Assembly (NCBI RefSeq): GCF_026625785.1
Contig: NZ_CP113063.1
Location: 4,402,001 to 4,466,000 of the forward strand
Length of the DNA: 64,000 nucleotides
Direction: 5' to 3'
Source of the DNA: Gordonia sp. SL306
GTDB taxonomy: Bacteria > Actinomycetota > Actinomycetes > Mycobacteriales > Mycobacteriaceae
The notes under the pieces are model-generated. The model was not told the DNA's origin. It worked only from the letters and a program-made list of their open reading frames with translations, and made no database searches. A program made the translations under genes and the position numbers. Positions 41,033-51,385 of this stretch are shown one piece after another. The stretch's first letter is position 1. Every line of letters begins with the position of its first letter.

Positions 41033-41608
41033 GTGCGTACCTGGAAGCGCAAGGGCCGTGGCCCCTCGATGCGTATCTGCTCCAACCTCGACGTGCACGA
41101 GGTCGAACTGCTGGTGTCGATGGTGACCTCGCTGAGGGAGTTGCTCTCCGAACGCGAGTCCACCGCGCCTCGCGACGAGCTCTCCGATCTCACCGGTATC
41201 CGTACCGGACACTCCGCAGCACCCGGCGATGCCACCCTCGGCCGTCTGCTGCCCGACTTCCACCGGCCCGATCAAGATCGGGAACTCACCGCCGACGTCG
41301 TCAACGGGGACGTCAACAGTGCCCTCCGCAGCGTTCACGAGCCCCACATCATCGACGCGAAGATGGCGGCCGCACAGGTGGTGCTCGACACGCTGCCGAA
41401 CGGCGGCGGCGACCTGGCCCTCACCGAGGATCAGGCGATGGAATGGCTGACTGCGCTCAACGACGTCCGGCTCGCGCTCGGTGCGATGCTCGGCATCTCC
41501 GAGGACACCCCGGACCAGCTGCCCCCGGACCATCCACATGCTGCGCATCTCGACGTCTACCACTGGCTCACGGTGATGCAGGAACTCCTCGTGGAATCGT
41601 TGCCGTGA
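41033..41608 (+). CDS. DUF2017 family protein
   Basis: A 191-residue protein, GTG start, of the actinobacterial DUF2017 family. It is helix-rich, with SNLDVHEVELLVSMVTSLREL near the start and HLDVYHWLTVMQELL at the end. The function is unknown. It always lies between clpS and a P1 peptidase in this group (Rv1332 in M. tuberculosis), suggesting a link with Clp proteolysis. Its stop overlaps the next gene by 4 bases (GTGA). Confidence 0.85.
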   Translation: MRTWKRKGRGPSMRICSNLDVHEVELLVSMVTSLRELLSERESTAPRDELSDLTGIRTGHSAAPGDATLGRLLPDFHRPDQDRELTADVVNGDVNSALRSVHEPHIIDAKMAAAQVVLDTLPNGGGDLALTEDQAMEWLTALNDVRLALGAMLGISEDTPDQLPPDHPHAAHLDVYHWLTVMQELLVESLP

Positions 41609-42696
41609 TCGCCCCGTCGGGTGACCGGATCACCGACGTCGCAGGCATCGAGGTGGGCCATCACCACCGGATCGATCCGGATGCGGTGCTCGCCGACCCC
41701 GACGCCGCCCGCGAGGGCAGCGGCTGGGCGACGGGCGTCACGGTCATCCGGATCTCCGGCCCGAACGCGATATGTGCGGTGGACGTGCGCGGCGGTGGAC
41801 CGGGTACTCGGGAGACCGATCTGCTCGATCCCGTCAACACCGTTCAGACCGCACACGCCATCGTGCTCACCGGTGGCAGCGCGTACGGACTGGCGGCTGC
41901 CGACGGGGTGATGTCGGGTCTGGAGTCCGCGGGGGTCGGCCTGCGGATGGACGACCTCGGTCACGTGGTGCCGATTGTGCCGGGCGCGGTGATCTTCGAC
42001 CTCCCGGTGGGCGCGTGGGAGAACCGACCGGACGCCGCGTTCGGTCGGGCTGCGTTGTCGTCGGCGACGACCGATCTCGAGGTGGGCAGCGTCGGTGCGG
42101 GGGCCGGGGCGCGGGCCGGGGCCCTCAAGGGCGGTGTGGGGACTGCGGCGATCCTGATCGAGAACGGGCCGGCCGCCGGGGTGACGGTCGGTGCTCTCAT
42201 GGTGGTCAACCCGGTCGGTTCGGTGATCGACGAGAAAACCGGATTACCTTGGTCAGCAACAGATTCCGATCTCCAGCGGTTCGGTCTACGGCGACCGTCG
42301 GAGCGTCATGTCGCCGACCATGCCGACCTGGTCGCCAAGCAGACGGTGCTCAACACGACCATCGGGCTGGTGGCCACCGACGCGGTCCTTGATCCGGCGT
42401 CGACCCGGCGGGTCGCGATGGCCGGTCACGACGGCATCGCACGATCGATTGTGCCTGCACATTCACCGCTGGACGGGGACACCGTCTTCGCGGTGTCGAC
42501 GGGCGCAGTCCTTCCCGATCAGCCGGACGTTCCGGTGGGCATGAACCCTGGTGTGGCGTTGCTCGCGGAGGTCTGCCGGGCTGCGGCGGACGTGGTGGCG
42601 CGGGCGATCGTCGGTGCGGTGCTGGCCGCGACCCCGGTGGCGGGGCTACCGACCTACCGCGAGGTGCTGCCATCCGCTTTTCGAGTGACCGACTGA
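41605..42696 (+). CDS. P1-family (DmpA-like) aminopeptidase
   Basis: A 363-residue N-terminal-nucleophile-type hydrolase, GTG start overlapping the upstream TGA. Marks are ITDVAGIEVGHH at the start, RGGGPGTRETDLLDP, LTGGSAYGLAAADGV, and VLNTTIGLVATDA, where self-cleavage and the nucleophile are expected. Such enzymes remove N-terminal residues from peptides or beta-peptides. Counterpart of Rv1333. The location after clpS suggests peptide clean-up after proteolysis, which is inference. Confidence 0.88.
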   Translation: MIAPSGDRITDVAGIEVGHHHRIDPDAVLADPDAAREGSGWATGVTVIRISGPNAICAVDVRGGGPGTRETDLLDPVNTVQTAHAIVLTGGSAYGLAAADGVMSGLESAGVGLRMDDLGHVVPIVPGAVIFDLPVGAWENRPDAAFGRAALSSATTDLEVGSVGAGAGARAGALKGGVGTAAILIENGPAAGVTVGALMVVNPVGSVIDEKTGLPWSATDSDLQRFGLRRPSERHVADHADLVAKQTVLNTTIGLVATDAVLDPASTRRVAMAGHDGIARSIVPAHSPLDGDTVFAVSTGAVLPDQPDVPVGMNPGVALLAEVCRAAADVVARAIVGAVLAATPVAGLPTYREVLPSAFRVTD

Positions 42697-42827
42697 GACC
42701 GATGCCGCCCCTCGACACCGATATTTGCGTTGGGCCGCGCGGTTCGTGTGATCTGGGTCAGGTGCGGGCCCGGAATAGCGACAGCCGGGCCGACGTTGTC
42801 GCCGAGCGTGATGAGAGGTGGGACGAA

Positions 42828-43235
42828 GTGCTGACGATCGGTCAGGGATTGGTCGATGCGATGGTGGCGCACGCTCGCGCCGATCACCCGGACGAGGCGT
42901 GCGGGATCATCGCCGGGCCCGAGGGGTCCGATCGCCCCGAGCGGTTCGTGGCGATGGTCAACGCCGAGCGCTCGCCGACCTTTTACCGTTTCGATTCGGG
43001 TGAGCAGCTGAAGGTGTGGCGGGAGATGGATCGCCTCGACGAGGAGCCGGTGGTGATCTATCACTCGCACACCGCGACCGAGGCCTACCCGAGCCGCACC
43101 GACATCTCGTATGCAAGCGAACCGAACGCCCATTACGTGCTGGTGTCCACCCGGGACGCCGACAACGCAGAGATCCGCAGCTATCGCATCGTCGATGGTG
43201 TGGTGACCGAAGAGCAGATAGAGATCAGGAGCTGA
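42828..43235 (+). CDS. mec: CysO-cysteine peptidase Mec (JAMM/MPN metalloprotease)
   Basis: A 135-residue zinc peptidase. The JAMM motif is intact: a Glu in DEACGIIAGPEG, then YHSHTATEAYPSRTD. It cuts cysteine from CysO-cysteine, the last step of the CysO/CysM route. The GTG at 42828, preceded by gaggtggga, gives the family length near 140. Earlier in-frame codons add an unrelated leader. It is 3 bases from cysO. Counterpart of Rv1334. Confidence 0.93.
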   Translation: MLTIGQGLVDAMVAHARADHPDEACGIIAGPEGSDRPERFVAMVNAERSPTFYRFDSGEQLKVWREMDRLDEEPVVIYHSHTATEAYPSRTDISYASEPNAHYVLVSTRDADNAEIRSYRIVDGVVTEEQIEIRS

Positions 43236-43238
43236 CCC

Positions 43239-43511
43239 ATGGCGGTAACCGTGTCCATCCCGACCATCCTGCGTACACACACGGGTGGTGAGAAGCGGGT
43301 CGAGGCGTCGGGGGCGACCCTCTCCGAGGTCATCGACAATCTGGAGTCGGCCAACCCCGGGATCAAGGAACGACTCGTCGCCGACGGCAAGTTGCACCGC
43401 TTCGTCAACATCTATGTCAACGACGAGGACGTGCGGTTCTCCGGCGGCCTCGACACGACGATCGGCGACGGCGACGATGTGACGATCCTGCCCGCCGTCG
43501 CGGGCGGATAG
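43239..43511 (+). CDS. cysO: sulfur carrier protein CysO (ThiS/MoaD fold)
   Basis: A 90-residue ubiquitin-like protein ending in the required Gly-Gly (VAGG). The thiocarboxylate on the last Gly gives its sulfur to O-phosphoserine on CysM. The segment RFVNIYVNDEDVRFSGG is typical. It sits between mec and cysM, spaced 3 and 6 bases, so the three proteins form one operon. Counterpart of Rv1335. Confidence 0.95.
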   Translation: MAVTVSIPTILRTHTGGEKRVEASGATLSEVIDNLESANPGIKERLVADGKLHRFVNIYVNDEDVRFSGGLDTTIGDGDDVTILPAVAGG

Positions 43512-44489
<978 letters not shown>

Positions 44490-44504
44490 CCCCGCAGGTC
44501 TGGA

Positions 44505-44577
44505 GACCACTGGCCTCACTGCTGGTCGAGTAGTCGGCGAGCGGAGCGAGCCGACGTATCGAGACCACCACCGACGA
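44505..44577. repeat. REP-like intergenic element
   Basis: Lies between cysM and the rhomboid gene. It has ctggtcgagtagtcggcgagcg followed by gagcgagccgacgtatcgagacc, so gtcggc and gccgac pair around gagcggagcga and form a hairpin. Flanking gagacc copies bracket it. The opposite orientation is seen at 9337-9380. Confidence 0.75.
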
Positions 44578-44585
44578 GGACGCAG

Positions 44586-45215
44586 ATGACAGCCAATCCG
44601 GCACCCGCACGGCCCACACCGCGCCCCCTCTGGCAGCGTTCGGCGCTGATCATGGCCGCGATCGCCGTGCTGTTGTTCGTGATCGAGGCGATCGACGCGG
44701 CGACCGATTACCGGCTCGACGACGCGGGTATCGTGCCACGTCAGGTCGACGGCCTCGACGGCATCCTCTGGGCGCCGTTTCTGCACGTCGACTGGGCGCA
44801 TCTCATCGGGAATCTCATCCCCGGGCTCATCCTCGGATTCCTCCTGTTGCTGACGAGGCGCTTCGTCCTCGTCACGCTGATCGTCTGGGTGGTGTCCGGG
44901 GTGGGCGTGTGGCTGTTCGGACCGGCGTACACGCCGACGGTTGGCGCATCCGGGATCATCTTCGGCTGGCTGACGTACCTGCTCATCCGTGGACTGTTCA
45001 ACAGGGACCTGTGGCAGATACTCGCCGGAGCCGTCCTGTTCCTGGTCTACGGGTCGATCCTGTGGGGCGTGCTGCCGGGTAATCCGGGCGTCTCCTGGCA
45101 GGGGCACCTGTTCGGTGCGCTCGGAGGGGTGCTCGCGGCCTGGTTCCTGGCCGACCGGGACCGCCGTCGCAAGGTCAAGGCCGGCACGCCCCAGTTCCCG
45201 GGGGTGTCGTCATAG
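44586..45215 (+). CDS. rhomboid-family intramembrane serine protease
   Basis: A 209-residue polytopic membrane protein with about six helices. The catalytic Ser is Ser122 in VGASGIIFG and the His is His174 in [17 protein letters not shown] at residues 72-76 gives the oxyanion-site Asn. It cleaves membrane proteins inside the bilayer; the substrate is unknown. Counterpart of Rv1337. Its TAG stop overlaps the probable start of murI. Confidence 0.9.
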   Translation: MTANPAPARPTPRPLWQRSALIMAAIAVLLFVIEAIDAATDYRLDDAGIVPRQVDGLDGILWAPFLHVDWAHLIGNLIPGLILGFLLLLTRRFVLVTLIVWVVSGVGVWLFGPAYTPTVGASGIIFGWLTYLLIRGLFNRDLWQILAGAVLFLVYGSILWGVLPGNPGVSWQGHLFGALGGVLAAWFLADRDRRRKVKAGTPQFPGVSS

Positions 45216-46060
45216 CGGCGAACAACAACGGCGACAGTCGCGCCCAGGTCGCAGCCGGGCTGGGGGATCCGACGGCCCCCATCGGCATCTTCGACTCCGG
45301 CGTGGGCGGATTGACGGTGGCGCGCGCGATCATCGATCTCCTCCCCGACGAGGACGTCATCTACATCGGTGACACCGCCAACGGCCCGTATGGCCCGCTC
45401 GCCATCCCCGATATCCGGCGACACGCCCTCACCATCGGCGACGATCTCGCCGAACGAGGCGTGAAAGCAATTGTGATCGCCTGCAATACGGCCTCGGCAG
45501 CGTGTCTGCGCGACGCCCGGGAGCGCTATGCGCCGATCCCGGTCGTCGAGGTGATCCTTCCCGCGGTCCGCCGCGCGGTGGTGGCGACCAAGACCGGACG
45601 CATCGGGGTGATCGGCACCGAGGCGACCATCGCCTCACGCGCCTACCAGGATTCGTTCGCGGCGGCCCGAGACGCGGAGATCACGGCGGTGGCCTGCCCG
45701 CGGTTCGTCGACTTCGTCGAACGGGGCATCACCAGCGGCAGGCAGATCCTCGGTCTCGCGCAGGGCTACCTCGAACCCCTGCAGGAGGCCGACGTCGACA
45801 CGGTCGTCCTGGGGTGTACGCACTATCCGTTGCTGTCTGGCGTCATCCAGTTGGCGATGGGCGATCAGGTCACCCTGGTGTCCAGTGCGGAGGAGACGGC
45901 CAAGGATCTGTTCCGGGTGCTGACGGAGCGCGATCATCTGCACCCGCACTCCGACCGTGACGCCGTCCGGGAGTTCCGGTCCACTGGCGATCCCGAGTTC
46001 TTCGCCCGCCTGTCCAGCCGTTTCCTCGGTCCGGCGATCGGTCAGGTACAGCATCTCTGA
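45212..46060 (+). CDS. murI: glutamate racemase, with no standard start codon in frame
   Basis: About 282 residues. It makes D-glutamate for peptidoglycan. The first catalytic region [15 protein letters not shown] contains the proton-shuttling Asp. The two Cys are in [11 protein letters not shown] and [11 protein letters not shown]. No ATG, GTG or TTG stands in frame before this motif back to 45110; the first GTG (45302) lies inside it and would remove the Asp. Candidates are ATA at 45212, overlapping the rhomboid TAG and preceded by gggggtg, or CTG at 45260. I place the start at 45212 provisionally. Counterpart of Rv1338. Confidence 0.88.
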   Translation: MAANNNGDSRAQVAAGLGDPTAPIGIFDSGVGGLTVARAIIDLLPDEDVIYIGDTANGPYGPLAIPDIRRHALTIGDDLAERGVKAIVIACNTASAACLRDARERYAPIPVVEVILPAVRRAVVATKTGRIGVIGTEATIASRAYQDSFAAARDAEITAVACPRFVDFVERGITSGRQILGLAQGYLEPLQEADVDTVVLGCTHYPLLSGVIQLAMGDQVTLVSSAEETAKDLFRVLTERDHLHPHSDRDAVREFRSTGDPEFFARLSSRFLGPAIGQVQHL

Positions 46061-46147
46061 TCGCCGCATCGCTCTTCTGAACAGTCGTTGGCCAGTTGTG
46101 ACCCGTACCTGGTCTCTATCCGACGACAGCGTGGCACAGTAGGGCAT

Positions 46148-46915
46148 ATGCGTCTGACGGTCCTCGGATGTTCCGGAAGTGTGGGCGGCCCTGGCGCCGC
46201 CTGCTCCGGATATCTGCTGTCGACCGAAGGCCGCCGTCCGGTGCTGATCGATTGCGGTCCCGGCGTCCTCGGCGAGCTCCAGAAGGTGGTCGATCCCGTC
46301 GATGTCGACGTCGTCCTCAGCCATCTGCACGCCGACCACTGCCTCGACCTGCCCGCGATGCTGGTGTGGCGGCGGTATGCACCGTGCCCGGCGCCCTGTC
46401 GCGCCCGGCTGTACGGCCCGCCCGGTACCGCGCTGCGGGTGGGCGCTGCGTCCGCGGAGATCCCCGGTGACATCGACGACATCTCGGACACCTTCGACAT
46501 CGTCGAGTGGCAGGACGGTGTCCCGGAGTTGCTGGACGGTGTGGAGATCGTCCCGACAAAGGTCAACCATCCGCCCGAGACCTTCGGAATGCGCCTCACC
46601 GGCCCCGACGGGCAGGTGATCGCTTATAGCGGCGACACCGCGATGTGCGACGAGGTCGTCGACGTGGCCGCCGGCGCCGATATCTTCCTGTGCGAGGCGA
46701 CCTGGACCCATGCACCGGACGAGCGACCGCCCAACCTGCATCTCTCGGGGTATGAGGCCGGTCAGATCGCCACCAAGGCCGGTGTGCGGTCGCTGGCATT
46801 GACGCATCTCGCGCCGTGGTTCGACGCGGAGGCCATCCTGAGCGAGGCACGCTCGACGTTCTCCGGACCGGTCGACCTGGTACGGCCCGGACAGGTTTTC
46901 GATCTCGTCCCCTGA
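46148..46915 (+). CDS. metallo-beta-lactamase-fold phosphodiesterase (Rv1339-like)
   Basis: A 255-residue MBL-fold protein with the metal motif [23 protein letters not shown], and a last His in LTHLAPWFD. The M. tuberculosis counterpart at this place, Rv1339, has been described as an atypical class-II cyclic-AMP phosphodiesterase, so the same activity is expected. It is cytosolic with no signal peptide. It lies 87 bases behind murI on the same strand. Confidence 0.88.
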   Translation: MRLTVLGCSGSVGGPGAACSGYLLSTEGRRPVLIDCGPGVLGELQKVVDPVDVDVVLSHLHADHCLDLPAMLVWRRYAPCPAPCRARLYGPPGTALRVGAASAEIPGDIDDISDTFDIVEWQDGVPELLDGVEIVPTKVNHPPETFGMRLTGPDGQVIAYSGDTAMCDEVVDVAAGADIFLCEATWTHAPDERPPNLHLSGYEAGQIATKAGVRSLALTHLAPWFDAEAILSEARSTFSGPVDLVRPGQVFDLVP

Positions 46916-46976
46916 GACCTTCCTCCGCCGGCAGGCCGATCGATCACCCGTCAGACGGATAGTTACAGTTGGGATC

Positions 46977-47735
46977 GTGACGACACGAGCTGACGGCAGG
47001 ACCGACGACGAACTGCGACCGATCACCTTCACCCGCGGGTTCACGAGCCATCCGGCGGGCTCCGTGCTCGTCGAGTTCGGCCAGACCCGGGTGATGTGCA
47101 CGGCCAGCGTGACCGAAGGCGTACCGCCCTGGCGTCGTGGTTCGGGTCTGGGCTGGCTGACCGCCGAGTACGCGATGCTCCCGTCGTCGACGCACGAGCG
47201 TTCGCGTCGCGAATCGGTCAAGGGCAAGATCGGCGGGCGGACCCACGAGATCAGCCGGCTCGTCGGACGCTCGTTGCGCGCGTGCATCGATCTGGCGGCG
47301 CTGGGCGAGAACACCATCGCCATCGACTGCGACGTCCTGCAGGCCGACGGGGGGACCCGGACAGCAGCGATCACCGGCGCCTACGTGGCACTTGCCGACG
47401 CCGTCACGTGGCTGGGTGCCGCCGAGCGGCTCAAGGACCCGCAACCGTTGTCGTGCATGATCGCGGCGGTCAGCGTGGGTGTCGTCGACGGTCGTGTCCG
47501 GCTCGACCTTCCCTACGAAGAGGATTCGCGGGCGGAGGTCGACATGAATGTGGTCGCCACCGACGCCGGCACCCTCGTGGAGGTGCAGGGGACGGGCGAG
47601 GGCGCGACGTTCCCGCGCGCCACCCTGGACAAGCTGCTCGACGTGGCGATGCTCGGGACCGAGCAGCTCTTCGCGGCGCAGCGCGACGTCTTGGCGCAGC
47701 CGTACCCGGGCGAGCTGCCCGGTTCGAAGCAATGA
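46977..47735 (+). CDS. rph: ribonuclease PH
   Basis: A 252-residue phosphate-dependent 3'-to-5' exoribonuclease that trims tRNA ends. [20 protein letters not shown] opens the protein. The phosphate and RNA contacts lie in [23 protein letters not shown], with [13 protein letters not shown] further on. GTG start. Its stop overlaps rdgB by 4 bases (ATGA). Counterpart of Rv1340 (rphA). Confidence 0.94.
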   Translation: MTTRADGRTDDELRPITFTRGFTSHPAGSVLVEFGQTRVMCTASVTEGVPPWRRGSGLGWLTAEYAMLPSSTHERSRRESVKGKIGGRTHEISRLVGRSLRACIDLAALGENTIAIDCDVLQADGGTRTAAITGAYVALADAVTWLGAAERLKDPQPLSCMIAAVSVGVVDGRVRLDLPYEEDSRAEVDMNVVATDAGTLVEVQGTGEGATFPRATLDKLLDVAMLGTEQLFAAQRDVLAQPYPGELPGSKQ

Positions 47736-48349
47736 CGACCGTCCTCGTCGCCAGCCGTAACGCCAAGAAGCTGGCCGAACTTCGGCGCGTGCTGGATGCC
47801 GCGGGGATCACCGGGATCGACGTTGTCGGCCTCGACGCCGTGCCCGAGTACCCGGAGGAGCCCGAAACCGGTGCGACCTTCGAGGAGAATGCGCTCATCA
47901 AGGCCGTGGCTGGTGCACGCGCAACCGGATTCGCTTGTCTTGCAGATGATTCCGGTCTGGCAGTGGACGCGTTGAACGGGATGCCGGGCGTCCTGTCGGC
48001 GCGCTGGTGCGGCCGCCACGGCGACGACCAGGCCAACAACGATCTCCTTCTGGCGCAGATCCACGACGTTCCCGACGATCGTCGTGGGGCGGCGTTCGTG
48101 TCGGCATGCGCACTGGTCGAGCCGTCGGGGGAGCAGACGGTCACGCGCGGTGAATGGCGGGGCAGGATGTTGCGAGCGCCGCGCGGGGACAACGGCTTCG
48201 GCTACGACCCGTTGTTCGTGCCGGACGACGACCTGGCAGGGGGGCGCTCATCGGGTGAGTTGTCGGGCGCGGACAAGGACGCGCTCAGCCATCGCGGTAA
48301 GGCCCTGGCACAGTTGGTTCCCGCACTCCGGGAGCTCGCCGCGCGCTGA
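47732..48349 (+). CDS. rdgB: XTP/dITP pyrophosphatase (RdgB/HAM1)
   Basis: A 205-residue house-cleaning enzyme hydrolysing ITP, dITP and XTP to monophosphates. Features are [13 protein letters not shown] at the start, [14 protein letters not shown], and [21 protein letters not shown]. The C-terminal LSHRGKAL closes the site. It overlaps rph by 4 bases. Counterpart of Rv1341. Confidence 0.94.
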   Translation: MTTVLVASRNAKKLAELRRVLDAAGITGIDVVGLDAVPEYPEEPETGATFEENALIKAVAGARATGFACLADDSGLAVDALNGMPGVLSARWCGRHGDDQANNDLLLAQIHDVPDDRRGAAFVSACALVEPSGEQTVTRGEWRGRMLRAPRGDNGFGYDPLFVPDDDLAGGRSSGELSGADKDALSHRGKALAQLVPALRELAAR

Positions 48350-48363
48350 CAGAACGTCGGCCG

Positions 48364-49467
48364 TCAGCCTCGGTGGACGGCCAGCATGCGGGCGATCGAG
48401 TCGGGCCAGCGGTATCCGGAAGCCCGCCGCCGCGCAGCCGATTCGCGCTCTGGTCGTGGCAGAGTCAGCACCTGCTCGATGGCGTCGGCGAATGCGGCGG
48501 GCGAATTGGCCGCCAGCGCACCACAACTCGCGTCGACCATGCTTGCCACCGCCGACGACGTCGAGGCGACCACCGGCGTCCCCGATGCCAGGGACTCGAG
48601 CGCCGACAGGCAGAAGGTCTCGTGCGGGCCGGGCGCCAGGGAGATCTCGGTGGTGGCGAGCAACGCGGCGACCTGGCCACGATCGGCGACATGCCCCAGG
48701 AACGTGACCGGTAGATCGCGCGCCGCTCGTTGTAATGCGGGTCGTCGAGGTCCGTCGCCCGCGACGACGAGATGCACCTTGCGGCGTGCCTCGTGCAACC
48801 GTGCGATCGCCGCGATGCTGCGATCGGCCCGCTTCTCCGGCGACAGGCGCCCGCAGTGGGTGATCAACGTGGTCGTGTGGTCGGCGAACCGGGCGCCGAC
48901 GGCGGGATCGGCGTGACGTGGGTCGAAGACGTCGAGGTCGACGCCGAGGGGAGCGTGTTCGACGTTGGTCGCGCCGATGCGGTCGAACTCGGCGGCCGCG
49001 AAGCCCGTGGTGCACACCACGGTGTCGAAGGAGCCGGCGGTTCTTCGGTTCGCCTCGTCGGCGAGTGCGCGCGCCAACGGGCCGGGCATGGTCATCGTGA
49101 GCAGTCGGTCGAGCCGCTCGTGCGACACCATCGTCGAGTGGATGTCGCGCCGGCGCGCCCATCGGCCGAAACCGCGAAGGGTGAGGCGATCCGACACCTC
49201 GAGTGCGTCGGGACGGAGATGGCCGAGGATGTCGGCCACCCGCCTGGCCGGTGCGACACGGTAGCCGCCCGATAACGGGAGGCGTGGCGCGCTCACCGAA
49301 ATCCGCCGGACCCCGCTGGGAAGGGTCTCGGCGTGGTCGTCGACGCCGGGAACCACCAGGATCACCTCGTGACCGTCGGCCACGTACCCGGCGCCCCAGC
49401 GGTCGATCGCGGTGCGCAGTCCACCCGACCGGGCCCCGTAGAAGTTGGCGAGCTGCACGATGCGCAC
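48364..49467 (-). CDS. GT4-family glycosyltransferase
   Basis: A 367-residue GT-B enzyme. The N-terminal half opens MRIVQLANFYGARSGG, the acceptor side. The C-terminal half has THCGRLSPEKRADRSI, which binds the nucleotide-sugar phosphate, and the GT4 E-x7-E signature in GPHETFCLSALESLASG. Donor and acceptor are unknown; relatives act on GDP-mannose or UDP-glucose in lipid or cell-wall glycan synthesis. GTG start. It converges on rdgB with 14 bases between and is not part of the matching M. tuberculosis block as I remember it. Confidence 0.85.
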   Translation of the reverse strand: MRIVQLANFYGARSGGLRTAIDRWGAGYVADGHEVILVVPGVDDHAETLPSGVRRISVSAPRLPLSGGYRVAPARRVADILGHLRPDALEVSDRLTLRGFGRWARRRDIHSTMVSHERLDRLLTMTMPGPLARALADEANRRTAGSFDTVVCTTGFAAAEFDRIGATNVEHAPLGVDLDVFDPRHADPAVGARFADHTTTLITHCGRLSPEKRADRSIAAIARLHEARRKVHLVVAGDGPRRPALQRAARDLPVTFLGHVADRGQVAALLATTEISLAPGPHETFCLSALESLASGTPVVASTSSAVASMVDASCGALAANSPAAFADAIEQVLTLPRPERESAARRRASGYRWPDSIARMLAVHRG

Positions 49468-49541
49468 CCGTTCAATGTGGTCGGACCGGGGTGAACCCGT
49501 GCCGACGCTCGCACCACGAGCTGTCGATCAGCCCGTGAACA

Positions 49542-49604
49542 CCTCGCCGATCGGGTACCGCCCCTCGTCGATCGGGCACAGGAGTTCGTCGATCGGGCAC
49601 ACCT
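49542..49604. repeat. three 21-bp tandem repeats
   Basis: Units at 49542-49562, 49563-49583 and 49584-49604, close to cctcgtcgatcgggcacagga. They lie between the glycosyltransferase and DUF3817 genes, near the 3' end of the latter. Same 21-bp family as at 32064-32195 and 62255-62317. Confidence 0.75.
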
Positions 49605-49619
49605 TGCCCGCCGTGAGCG

Positions 49620-49964
49620 TCAGAGGCTGTACTGCGCCTTCACTTCCTTCGTGCGGATGTGCTCGAAGTAGAAGGACAGGAACGGAATGGTGCCCGCGAT
49701 CGCGGTGACGACGATCTTGCCGAGGGGCCAGCGAACCTTGATCGCCAGATCGATGGTGACGATCAGGTAGACGAAGTAGACCCAGCCGTGCACGATCGGC
49801 ACGAAGTCGAGCGCGTCGACACCGAATCCGTACTTGAGGATCAGCTCGGCGACCAGCAAGAGCAACCACAGGCCCGTGATCCAGGCGAGGACCCGGTAGC
49901 GCAGCAACGCGGGCCGGACCTTCTCCACGGGTGTGCCGGTTGTTGTACTGGTTGTTTCGGTCAC
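49620..49964 (-). CDS. DUF3817 small membrane protein (copy 2)
   Basis: 114 residues with three hydrophobic helices: VLAWITGLWLLLLVAELIL, FVPIVHGWVYFVYLIVTI and KIVVTAIAGTIPFLSFYF. The VHG motif in helix 2 and the layout match the copy at 29097-29456. The GTG start overlaps the lprD stop by 4 bases. The function is unknown. Counterpart of Rv1342c. Confidence 0.85.
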   Translation of the reverse strand: MTETTSTTTGTPVEKVRPALLRYRVLAWITGLWLLLLVAELILKYGFGVDALDFVPIVHGWVYFVYLIVTIDLAIKVRWPLGKIVVTAIAGTIPFLSFYFEHIRTKEVKAQYSL

Positions 49965-50398
49965 CTGCGATGTTCCTCACTGCTCGACAGAGATTCGTCT
50001 GACCGCCCGAGTTCGGTCAGGTATGCGTTGTATTCGGCCAGCGCGGAATCGTCGTGCTCCGACGGAGCCGACGACAGCGACGACGCGCTCGGAGTGGTGG
50101 GCCGCTCGGGCAGAAGGCCGGCCGGGATCTCAGTCGCCCCTTTGGCTCCGGGAGCGATCTTGGCCTTCTCCTCCGGATCGCTTTCCAGGACGACGAAACG
50201 CCGATAGGCCCAGATGACGGCGACGGCGAACGCCGGCCACTGCAGGGCGTATCCGAGATTCTGGGCGGTGCCCGACGCGGACTCGTACCGGTCCCACTGC
50301 CACCACGCCAGCGCGAGACACGCCAGTGCCGCGACGATCACCAGGACGATGAGTGCCGGACGGTGCCGGCGCCTGGGGGTGGAGGAGCCCGATTCCAT
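49961..50398 (-). CDS. lprD: LprD-like membrane protein
   Basis: A 145-residue protein with two N-terminal membrane segments (ALIVLVIVAALACLALAWW and LGYALQWPAFAVAVIWAYRRFV), then a hydrophilic tail with IPAGLLPERP and EYNAYLTELG. These tail motifs are shared with M. tuberculosis LprD (Rv1343c). The Cys in the first helix is not in a clear lipobox, so lipid attachment is uncertain. It is coupled to the DUF3817 gene by a 4-base overlap. The function is unknown. Confidence 0.82.
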   Translation of the reverse strand: MESGSSTPRRRHRPALIVLVIVAALACLALAWWQWDRYESASGTAQNLGYALQWPAFAVAVIWAYRRFVVLESDPEEKAKIAPGAKGATEIPAGLLPERPTTPSASSLSSAPSEHDDSALAEYNAYLTELGRSDESLSSSEEHRR

Positions 50399-50476
50399 AC
50401 CGTCGACGGTACCTGGCCAGCGATGATCGGTTCACGGGCGGTACTCTGACGCAGGCGCCGGTGTGGCCGGCGACAC

Positions 50477-50561
<85 letters not shown>

Positions 50562-50663
50562 TGTTTGGCTTGCAGATTCGCGGTGATCTTCCTCTGACCT
50601 GCAGATAATCACTCGCACGATGTGCGCCCCTGCGAGTCCATCGGAGCCTGTTCGAGTGGTGAA

Positions 50664-50682
50664 TGTGGGCAGAATGTGGGCA
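50664..50682. repeat. 19-bp repeat inside the left end, candidate integrase arm site
   Basis: tgtgggcagaatgtgggca, itself two copies of tgtgggca. It matches 61935-61953 at 18 of 19 positions. It lies 102 bases inside attL; the partner lies 40 bases inside attR. Paired arm-type sites near both ends are expected for tyrosine integrases; this assignment is inferred. Confidence 0.5.
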
Positions 50683-50695
50683 CGTACCAACGCGA

Positions 50696-50732
50696 AAACG
50701 CGCCCGCCCTCGATGTGAGGACGGGCGCGTTT
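50696..50732 (-). terminator. terminator of the element's tail/lysis operon
   Basis: Perfect 11-bp outer stem, aaacgcgcccg at 50696-50706 with cgggcgcgttt at 50722-50732, and an inner stem cctc/gagg around gatgt. On the minus strand it ends in tttt. It begins 16 bases after the stop of the last gene of the operon. Confidence 0.85.
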
Positions 50733-50748
50733 CGCTGTGCGGAGTGGG

Positions 50749-51030
50749 TCAGACGGTGATCGGGTCGAGGTCGACGATTCCGTCGTCGGGCATGACGAGT
50801 GGCGGTATGTCCACGACGCCACCAGAGGCAGGCCCGTTGGGGGTGTGGAAGTAGTACAGGCGGGTGTAGGTGCCTGCGCTGACATGCAGTCGTGCCGAGC
50901 CGACGATCTGGTCGCCGTCGTGGCGGTAGGAGATTTGGGCGCGCTGACTGGGCTGCTCGGTGACGCCGACGTAGACGGGCCACACTCCGAGCTCGACCAG
51001 GCTCGCGCTGTCAAACGCGTCGAGTGCCAT
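50749..51030 (-). CDS. phage-type small protein, last gene of tail operon
   Basis: A 93-residue protein with beta-rich spacing (ISYRHDGDQIVGSARLHVSAG, TYTRLYYFHTPNG). The ATG shares one base with the upstream stop (TGATG). It is probably a tail-tip accessory protein, judged by position only. I recognise no family. Confidence 0.65.
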   Translation of the reverse strand: MALDAFDSASLVELGVWPVYVGVTEQPSQRAQISYRHDGDQIVGSARLHVSAGTYTRLYYFHTPNGPASGGVVDIPPLVMPDDGIVDLDPITV

Positions 51031-51371
51031 CAGACGATCGTCAGGGTCGGAGTGACGACGATCTGCCCGGCCGCGTTGAGGACGATGTTCGGGCTCAGGG
51101 CAGCGTTGTCGATCTGGTTGTTGCCGGTGGCCGCGGATGCGATGAAGCCGTGGGTGTACGTACCGGCGGCGGCGTTGATGATGACGGCTGTGCCGGTGCG
51201 TGAACCGGACGATGCGGCGCCCCACGTGGTGGCGACCCGGGCGTAGCTACCTCCGGTCGCCTCGTTGGCGGGTGTGGCCGATGTACCGGGGCTGCCGGTG
51301 GCGAGTCCGATGTGGGCGCCGAGGGCCGCGAAAGCGTCCACGAGGGTGTTCTTGGTGGCGGTCACGTTCAT
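51030..51371 (-). CDS. phage tail fibre-like protein
   Basis: A 113-residue protein starting MNVTATKNTLVDAFAALGAH, with a later beta-rich part (GTYTHGFIASAATGNNQIDN). This pattern of a start helix then GSxARxATTWGAA is common among tail-fibre or tail-tip accessory proteins of actinobacterial siphoviruses. The exact role is unknown. It lies 14 bases behind the glycine-rich tail gene and is coupled to the next one. Confidence 0.68.
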   Translation of the reverse strand: MNVTATKNTLVDAFAALGAHIGLATGSPGTSATPANEATGGSYARVATTWGAASSGSRTGTAVIINAAAGTYTHGFIASAATGNNQIDNAALSPNIVLNAAGQIVVTPTLTIV

Positions 51372-51385
51372 GGTGTCTCCTCTTT

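Noticed and set aside
40529..41563. Minus-strand frame opposite clpS and DUF2017 with FPVATLAEE repeats
   Set aside because: Antisense reading of the 27-bp repeats; the plus strand encodes two conserved proteins.
45635..47374. Minus-strand open frame opposite murI, the MBL gene and rph
   Set aside because: Mirror of real coding sequence with no recognisable motif.
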